A stretch of DNA of 33,445 nt from a virus: positions 1 to 33,445 of IMG/VR virus record IMGVR_UViG_3300036715_004097. One strand, written 5' to 3'. Shown one piece after another: positions 28,956-33,445 of this stretch. Both the position numbers and the translations under genes were made by a program. A model generated the notes under the pieces. It was not told where the DNA came from and searched no databases. It was given only the letters and a program-made list of their open reading frames with translations. How positions within the stretch are numbered: position 1 is the stretch's first letter; each line of letters starts with the position of its first letter.

Positions 28956-29824
28956 GACTGCTCCTTGGTGTTCCACTTCGGTTTGAACGTGCGCACGCCG
29001 CGCACGTTGGCGCGCCACGTGATGACTCCCTCGGGCCCTTCGATTCCGCTGGCGTCGGCGATGAGCGACTTGAGCCGCGCCTCCAGCGTCTCCGTCGCGC
29101 GCTCCCACTTTCCGGCCTCGCTCTGCGCGAGTCGAAGCTCTGCCATCAGGCAATCTTCCCGAGGCGTCGCTGCACGCACGGGCGTCGCGTCCTTTGGCCA
29201 GCGCGCGCGCAACCAGTCGCGCACCTGACTGCTGCCCTCCATCGAGGGCTCCGCGCCCTCGACGACGTGGCGTCTCCACCACGTGCGGGCGTAGTCGAGC
29301 ATCCGCGCCTGCAACTCTGCGTCGGCGATGGCGTGGTAGACAACGAGGTCTCCGTCAAGCAACGCAGCGAGGTGCATCTCGCTGGAGAGAGGGTAGTGAC
29401 TGGAGCAGACGAGGTGCTCCCACTGGAGCTGGAGGAGGTACTCGGGCGGCACCTGGTCCGTGCCTGACTCCCCCCACTGCGGGCCGCCACGGCGCGGCGA
29501 CTTGATTGAAAGGAGACGCCTTCCGCTCTCGGTCCCGACGACGCGGTCGGGCGTGCACAGGGCGATTGGCGCCTGTGCGTGCCGCACAGTCCCGGGCTCC
29601 AGAGATTCCACCACGCCGTAGCGGTGCGCGTACCAGCGCGCGATGCCGTCCTCGAGGAACGTGCCGCGCCGCATGTCCTCCGTCTCGGGCACACACCACC
29701 CCTGCGTCTTGCTCAGCCACACGTCGTAGGGCGCGGCGAAGCGTGACTCGCCCAGCACGGCGGAAATCTCGCTCCCGCCGATGCCTGTTTTTCGCACCTC
29801 CAGCTGCTCCGGCGTCAGCGGCAT
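28952..29824 (-). CDS. YqaJ-type 5'-3' exonuclease (lambda Exo-like)
   Basis: A 290-residue protein. Residues 14-40 (GIGGSEISAVLGESRFAAPYDVWLSKT) and FLEDGIARWYAHRYG (about 56-70) are the YqaJ signature. The catalytic block reads CTPDRVV (Asp93), then LLSIKSPR (Lys108), then YLLQLQWEHLV. The usual E-x-K appears here as S-I-K, so the middle acidic ligand is missing or replaced. The enzyme should resect double-stranded ends and load RecT, which is coupled downstream. GAGG precedes ATG 29824. Confidence 0.85.
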   Translation of the reverse strand: MPLTPEQLEVRKTGIGGSEISAVLGESRFAAPYDVWLSKTQGWCVPETEDMRRGTFLEDGIARWYAHRYGVVESLEPGTVRHAQAPIALCTPDRVVGTESGRRLLSIKSPRRGGPQWGESGTDQVPPEYLLQLQWEHLVCSSHYPLSSEMHLAALLDGDLVVYHAIADAELQARMLDYARTWWRRHVVEGAEPSMEGSSQVRDWLRARWPKDATPVRAATPREDCLMAELRLAQSEAGKWERATETLEARLKSLIADASGIEGPEGVITWRANVRGVRTFKPKWNTKEQS

Positions 29825-29828
29825 CGTC

Positions 29829-30020
29829 TCACCTCGCCCAGTGTGCGTGTTGCTTCCTCAGGGCCTCCGCGTCGCAGGACGGACAGCGACAGACGGAGCG
29901 CCAGGCGAGACGGAGGCGTCGGCCAAGCCGACCGCCGTGTCCGTGCGCGGCCTCGAGCTGGTCGTGCTCTTCGTCGGCGATTGCGTCAGACGCGCGCCAG
30001 TCGAATAGGGCGGTGGTCAT
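29829..30020 (-). CDS. Small Cys-containing protein
   Basis: A 63-residue protein, MTTALFDWRASDAIADEEHDQLEAAHGHGGRLGRR, then a basic stretch and CRCPSCDAEALRKQH. The C-terminal C-x-C-x2-C could bind a metal. Its ATG overlaps the previous stop (ATGA), and its own stop is just upstream of the exonuclease start. The function is unknown. Confidence 0.55.
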   Translation of the reverse strand: MTTALFDWRASDAIADEEHDQLEAAHGHGGRLGRRLRLAWRSVCRCPSCDAEALRKQHAHWAR

Positions 30021-30157
30021 CTTCTGGCCCCCGACAGCGCCCCCGGCACGAGGCACCCGCACCGGCAGCAGTGGTAGCGCCAACTCCACGCACGGACGAC
30101 GCCGGGCGCGGTTGCGTGGCCGACGACGGCGCAGACGAGGCGGCGGAGGGCGCTCAT
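30017..30157 (-). CDS. 46-residue zinc-ribbon-like protein
   Basis: An ATG overlapping the stop of the previous gene (ATGA) opens 46 codons: MSALRRLVCAVVGHATAP, then YHCCRCGCLVPG. The C-x4-GH...C-C-x-C-G pattern is common in tiny phage zinc-ribbon proteins. Its stop overlaps the next ATG. Exact four-base overlap on both sides supports it strongly despite its size. Confidence 0.6.
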   Translation of the reverse strand: MSALRRLVCAVVGHATAPGVVRAWSWRYHCCRCGCLVPGALSGARR

Positions 30158-30390
30158 TTCGTGGCCTCTAGCGCGTCAGCCGCGGCGGCGTAGACGTTGG
30201 CCGCCGTGCGAACGGTGCGCGGCAGGCGGCCTTCCATCGAGACCACGCCGTCGAGCGCGCAGCGAAGCTGTTCGCGCTCCTTGCGCAGTCGCTCCACCTC
30301 CGACTGCACCGCCTGCGCGTGCTGCTCGCGCTCGGCTCGGTCCTCCGCGTCGACGAGGAGGCAGAGGGTTGATTCGAGGTCGACGCTCAC
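30154..30390 (-). CDS. Coiled-coil protein
   Basis: A 78-residue helical protein from GTG 30390, with GGAGG seven bases upstream. A Glu/Arg/Gln-rich coiled coil (AEDRAEREQHAQAVQSEVERLRKEREQLR) fills the first half, and an Ala-rich helix ends it. No family is recognised. It is coupled on both sides. Confidence 0.6.
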   Translation of the reverse strand: MSVDLESTLCLLVDAEDRAEREQHAQAVQSEVERLRKEREQLRCALDGVVSMEGRLPRTVRTAANVYAAAADALEATK

Positions 30391-30437
30391 AGGGCGCCTC
30401 CGGGCGCAGGAGCGTGCTTCGTCTTGGTCTTGTTCAT
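30387..30437 (-). CDS. 16-residue coupled peptide
   Basis: ATG 30437 overlaps the stop of the upstream gene and has GGGAG five bases before it. Sixteen codons (MNKTKTKHAPAPGGAL) end overlapping the next GTG (GTGA). The peptide is strongly basic and Pro-rich. It may serve only to couple its neighbours. Confidence 0.45.
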   Translation of the reverse strand: MNKTKTKHAPAPGGAL

Positions 30438-30667
30438 GACTTCTCCCTGAGGAAGAGCTCGGTTTCGACTTCCAGTTTGCTCACCACCTGGTGCTGCGCC
30501 GCGAGCAGGTCCCTCACGTAGTCGCGGGCCAGCTGCACCCGCCGCTCGAGGTCCGTGACGTGGTCCCAGAGGCGGTCGTTCTCGTCGCGCAGACGGTCGA
30601 CCTCTGAGTGCCCGTCACGAATCAGATCGCGCCCGGCCCGGGCCCACTCGGTATCGGTCGCACTCAC
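30434..30667 (-). CDS. Coiled-coil protein
   Basis: A 77-residue protein from GTG 30667, overlapping the previous stop. It is one long helix with heptads: HSEVDRLRDENDRLWDHVTDLERRVQLARDYVRDLLAAQHQVVSKLEVETELFL. It probably forms a coiled-coil dimer. The function is unknown. The second coil protein in this operon, at 30390-30154, has a similar style. Confidence 0.6.
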   Translation of the reverse strand: MSATDTEWARAGRDLIRDGHSEVDRLRDENDRLWDHVTDLERRVQLARDYVRDLLAAQHQVVSKLEVETELFLREKS

Positions 30668-31104
30668 AGGTTGCCCCGCGCGTCCGCCAGGCGCTCCGCC
30701 GCCTCTTCGCGGCGCCATCCGTCGCACTCGGCACAGTGACACCGGCCGGCAGAGACGCAGGCGCCGCACGCCCAGTCGCCGTCGGTGCAGTGCGCGTCGC
30801 CGTGCGAGGCCTCGGCAGGGCGACCGCACGCGGCGCACTCCGGCTGCTTCGCCAGCGTCCCGGACTCGTACTCGTTGCGGAGGTCGTGGACGTACGCCGC
30901 GAAGTCGGAGACGCGCATCTCCCAGCGGTGTGCGCGCTCGTCGGCCTCGCTGGCCTGCCCGTGGTAGCGCACCCAGCACGGCACGAGGTGGCGCTCGCTC
31001 GCGGAGACCTCCAGTGAGCCGAAGATGAGCTGCTCAAGCGCGTCCTCGAGCTCCATCTTGGAGTCGCACTCCAGGCGCAGCGGCTGCAACACTGTTCTCG
31101 TCAT
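30664..31104 (-). CDS. Zinc-binding protein, first gene of leftward operon
   Basis: A 146-residue protein. A helical acidic N-terminal half (MELEDALEQLIFGSL, then HLVPCWVRYHGQASEADERAHRWEMRVSDFAAYVHDLRNEYES) is followed by a Cys cluster CAACGRPAEASHGDAHCTDGDWACGACVSAGRCHCAECDGW with about nine Cys and several His, enough for two zinc sites. ATG 31104 follows GGGGGTAGG. It is the first gene after the leftward promoter at 31227-31253, so an early role is likely. Confidence 0.62.
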   Translation of the reverse strand: MTRTVLQPLRLECDSKMELEDALEQLIFGSLEVSASERHLVPCWVRYHGQASEADERAHRWEMRVSDFAAYVHDLRNEYESGTLAKQPECAACGRPAEASHGDAHCTDGDWACGACVSAGRCHCAECDGWRREEAAERLADARGNL

Positions 31105-31226
31105 GACCTACCCCCAAGCACTGCGTGTCCGTCGCTACTGGGCTCACCGGGCCGACCCCGGCGCTCTGTGCTGGCTCCGACCGACCCACCGCCCGCCCAC
31201 CGGCCTCGCTTCGACCGTGGCTGAAC

Positions 31227-31253
31227 TGTATACACGAACGAGCCATACGTCAA
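31227..31253 (-). promoter_or_regulatory. Leftward early promoter
   Basis: On the minus strand TTGACG (31253-31248), then TATACA (31232-31227) at 15 bases, or TACAGT at 17. The -35 is near ideal. It faces the leftward operon starting at 31104 and lies back to back with the promoter at 31286-31314. Palindromic GTATAC occurs in both -10 regions. Confidence 0.6.
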
Positions 31254-31285
31254 GAGAAACCATTTCGACCGACGGAAGCGGTGTA

Positions 31286-31314
31286 TTGAAGTAGTTACAT
31301 GTTTCAGGTATACG
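31286..31314 (+). promoter_or_regulatory. Rightward promoter of regulator gene
   Basis: TTGAAG, 17 bases, TATACG in the plus direction, about 65 bases before GTG 31379. With the leftward promoter it forms a divergent control region; the rest of 31105-31378 holds no gene. Confidence 0.65.
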
Positions 31315-31378
31315 GCACAGAGCGCGAAGAAGCCCGACGGAACGGGCGTGCAGTTCCAAACTCGAAGGAGTGAAAAAA

Positions 31379-31609
31379 GTGACCGCAACAGTCCCGAGCA
31401 ACATGTCGCTCTACGTGCCCCCCGATAAACTCTGGATGCTGAGCTTGCGCTCGACGCAGGCGTTCCGGGAGAGGATCCAGGGAGTCGTGCGCATCTGGAA
31501 GAAGCACGCCGAGGCGCGTGGCGACGACGCGGGGGCCATCGACATGGCTTACGTCACGCGCCGAATCCTCGAGGCTGGCGTCGACCAGGCCTTCGCCGAG
31601 TACGACTAA
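31379..31609 (+). CDS. Small regulator-like protein ended by an in-frame TAA
   Basis: GTG 31379 has AAGGAG eight bases upstream, better than GTG 31370, which has no spacing. The 76-residue product reads VPSNMSLYVPPDKLWMLSLRSTQAFRERIQGVVRIWKKHAEARG, then DMAYVTRRILEAGVDQAFAEYD. The strand-then-helices order suggests a small DNA-binding or partner-binding protein. The frame continues past TAA 31607-31609 for 23 sense codons (EPKTEAALEAIEAAVVKATKKSR), a natural-looking helical tail. So the gene is either shortened by a nonsense change or read through. Being first after a divergent promoter suggests regulation. Confidence 0.62.
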   Translation: MTATVPSNMSLYVPPDKLWMLSLRSTQAFRERIQGVVRIWKKHAEARGDDAGAIDMAYVTRRILEAGVDQAFAEYD

Positions 31610-31681
31610 GAGCCGAAGACGGAAGCGGCGTTGGAGGCCATCGAGGCTGCCGTCGTCAAGGCCACCAAGAAGTCCCGCTAA
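31610..31681 (+). pseudogene. In-frame tail cut off by TAA
   Basis: Twenty-three codons in the same frame beyond the TAA, with a helical, charged sequence and a normal TAA end at 31679-31681. The composition matches the gene before it, not random sequence. It is probably the former C-terminus of the regulator-like protein. Confidence 0.5.
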
Positions 31682-31682
31682 C

Positions 31683-31722
31683 CCGGCCCGAGAAGGGCCC
31701 GGCCAACTACCGCCCGGGCCGG
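31683..31722 (+). terminator. GC-rich inverted repeat
   Basis: CCGGCCCG (31683-31690) and CGGGCCGG (31715-31722) form an exact eight-pair stem around 24 bases that can also pair within itself (GGCCC-GAGAA-GGGCC). No T-run follows. From 31723 to 31848 I see no convincing gene. Confidence 0.45.
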
Positions 31723-31848
31723 AATACCTCGCGTCGAAGATGGCCAACTCTTCCAGGGCCGCGCGCTCGGTGCGGCATTCCGTCGTCTGATGGAGCCGGA
31801 CGGCGCACGGGAATTGCCCATGCTGTCTCACTCGAAAGGAAAGAACAA

Positions 31849-32127
31849 ATGACTCCAGCTTGCGTCGACGTCTCGCCCACCCACGGCCCTGGCGCTGACG
31901 CCAACCTCGCGCGCGTCACGGGCGCCATCGGGCCCGCCGTGCTTGCCTTCTGCCGCGCGCGCCTCAGCGGCACGTTCCGCGCGGCGGAGTTGCACGCGGC
32001 CGTGCCCTTCGCTGCGCCCGCATCCGCCGACAGAGTCCTGAGAGACCTCCGCCGCCGCGGGCACGTCCTCTACCGCGTCGTCGACCGCGCCGCTTCGCTG
32101 TACCAGGTCGAGGGGGTGACGCCGTGA
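31849..32127 (+). CDS. Winged-helix-like small protein
   Basis: A 92-residue protein. Residues about 24-85 (RVTGAIGPAVLAFCRARLSGTFRAAELHAAVPFAAPASADRVLRDLRRRGHVLYRVVDRAASLYQV) have the helix-helix-recognition helix-beta hairpin order of winged-helix DNA-binding proteins. GAAAGGAAAG precedes the ATG. It opens an operon with a membrane peptide and a DNA methyltransferase. The target is unknown. Confidence 0.65.
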   Translation: MTPACVDVSPTHGPGADANLARVTGAIGPAVLAFCRARLSGTFRAAELHAAVPFAAPASADRVLRDLRRRGHVLYRVVDRAASLYQVEGVTP

Positions 32128-32272
32128 GCCCCGACACCTGCGACTGCTCCGGCTACTCCCTCGACGTCGTGCACCGGCTCTGTCTCGTCTCGGCAGGCGG
32201 TGGCCTCCTCCTTGGTCTGTTTCTCGCGCTCGCAGCCCTGGTGCTGGTGAGTGCCGCCCGGGAGGTGCGCCC

Positions 32273-32276
<4 letters not shown>
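32124..32276 (+). CDS. Small single-span membrane protein
   Basis: A 50-residue protein from GTG 32124 (GTGA overlap): SPDTCDCSGYSLDVVHRLCLVS, then the apolar segment AGGGLLLGLFLALAALVLV and a short basic tail AAREVRP. One membrane helix with three Cys in front. The stop overlaps the methyltransferase GTG. The function is unknown. Confidence 0.6.
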
Positions 32277-33096
<820 letters not shown>

Positions 33097-33100
<4 letters not shown>

Positions 33101-33445
33101 GCTATATCGCTGTCGACCTGAGGGTGATCGAGGGGCTCGCCGGGCAGGTAGCCCGGGCCTCCGCCGCCTCCGAAGACCGCGTGTTGGCCGGGCTCGTGCG
33201 CCTCTGGCACCGGTGCTGGGTCACCACCTCCGACACCGTCACCCGATCGCAGCTCGCGGGCGTGTTCGGTGTCGAGGGCGTCGAGGCCCTCGCCGACGCC
33301 CTCGTGCACCTCGAGTTTCTCGACGTCGTCGAGGGGGGCTGGCGGGTGCGTGGCGCAGAGCGTTATCTGCGCCTCAAGGAGTCGCGCAGGGCCGGCGCGC
33401 AGAAGACGAACGCCGCACGCTCTAGAGCGTCGCTCAAGTCACGCT
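33097..33445 (+). CDS. Replisome organiser-like N-terminal domain, cut by window end
   Basis: At least 116 codons from ATG 33097 (ATGA overlap). The visible part, YIAVDLRVIEGLAGQVARASAASEDRVLAGLVRLWHRCW, then TRSQLAGVFGVEGVEALADALVHLEFLDVVEGGWRVRGAERYLRLKESRRAGAQKT, is the winged-helix N-terminal domain found in phage replication initiators and helicase loaders. These bind the phage origin and recruit host helicase. The C-terminal part lies beyond the window, so the product is incomplete here. A helicase-loading partner probably follows. Confidence 0.7.

Noticed and set aside
31740-31790. 16-codon ORF ATGGCCAACTCTTCC... in the gap before 31849.
   Set aside because: No ribosome binding site and no coupling to neighbours.

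Overview
The window is a GC-rich bacteriophage genome, or a prophage seen from inside, with a long non-contractile (siphovirus-type) tail. Nearly all of it codes. Genes are packed in operons joined by ATGA, GTGA or TTGA stop/start overlaps, and GTG and TTG starts are common. The head genes are of the Mu/HK97 mixed kind: DUF5681 protein, large terminase, Mu gp29-like portal, Mu gpI-like protease. The host is probably a high-GC Gram-negative bacterium. A lipoprotein with a Cys-Gly-Asp-Gly start would suit Myxococcota, but that is a guess from style, not proof. I see no tRNA, rRNA, CRISPR array, insertion sequence, integrase or att site.

Layout. (1) 1-2842, rightward: zinc-ribbon protein, RusA-like resolvase, HTH protein, DUF5681 protein, large terminase. 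(2) 2888-10045, head and neck: portal fused to a MuF-type domain, protease/scaffold, decoration protein, major capsid protein, connector proteins. (3) 10042-21068, tail: a fibre-like protein set oddly among the neck genes, a probable tail terminator with Ig-like N-terminal domains, tail tube, tail chaperones, tape measure, distal tail protein, hub and tip proteins. (4) 21065-21493, a lone leftward lipoprotein (moron). (5) 21594-23083, lysis: Cys/His endolysin, holin, and a frame-shifted C-terminal ORF. (6) 23256-31104, leftward: a patchwork of small genes, then a two-HTH regulator, small conserved genes, and a RecT plus YqaJ-exonuclease recombination pair. (7) 31105-31378, a divergent control region. 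(8) 31379-33445, rightward: small regulator, winged-helix-like protein, membrane peptide, DNA methyltransferase and a replisome-organiser-like protein cut by the window end. The right end (replication) and left end (RusA, terminase) would join sensibly, so this may be most of a circularly permuted genome.

The most unusual part is 23.2-26.0 kb. This leftward operon carries three short segments that match late rightward genes: 31 of 31 bases of the portal gene, and two pieces of the holin gene. All three lie so that the leftward transcript would be complementary to the late mRNA. The same region has two paralogous small DNA-binding proteins, three copies of a leader with the hairpin GCGGC-AATCA(C/A)-GCCGC, and a repeated ribosome-binding-site cassette. 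An exact 20-base element also occurs upstream of both the portal and endolysin genes, at the same distance from the start codon. Two homopolymer tracts (C7 in the holin gene, G8 in a leftward gene) sit exactly where a -1 slip would join overlapping ORFs.
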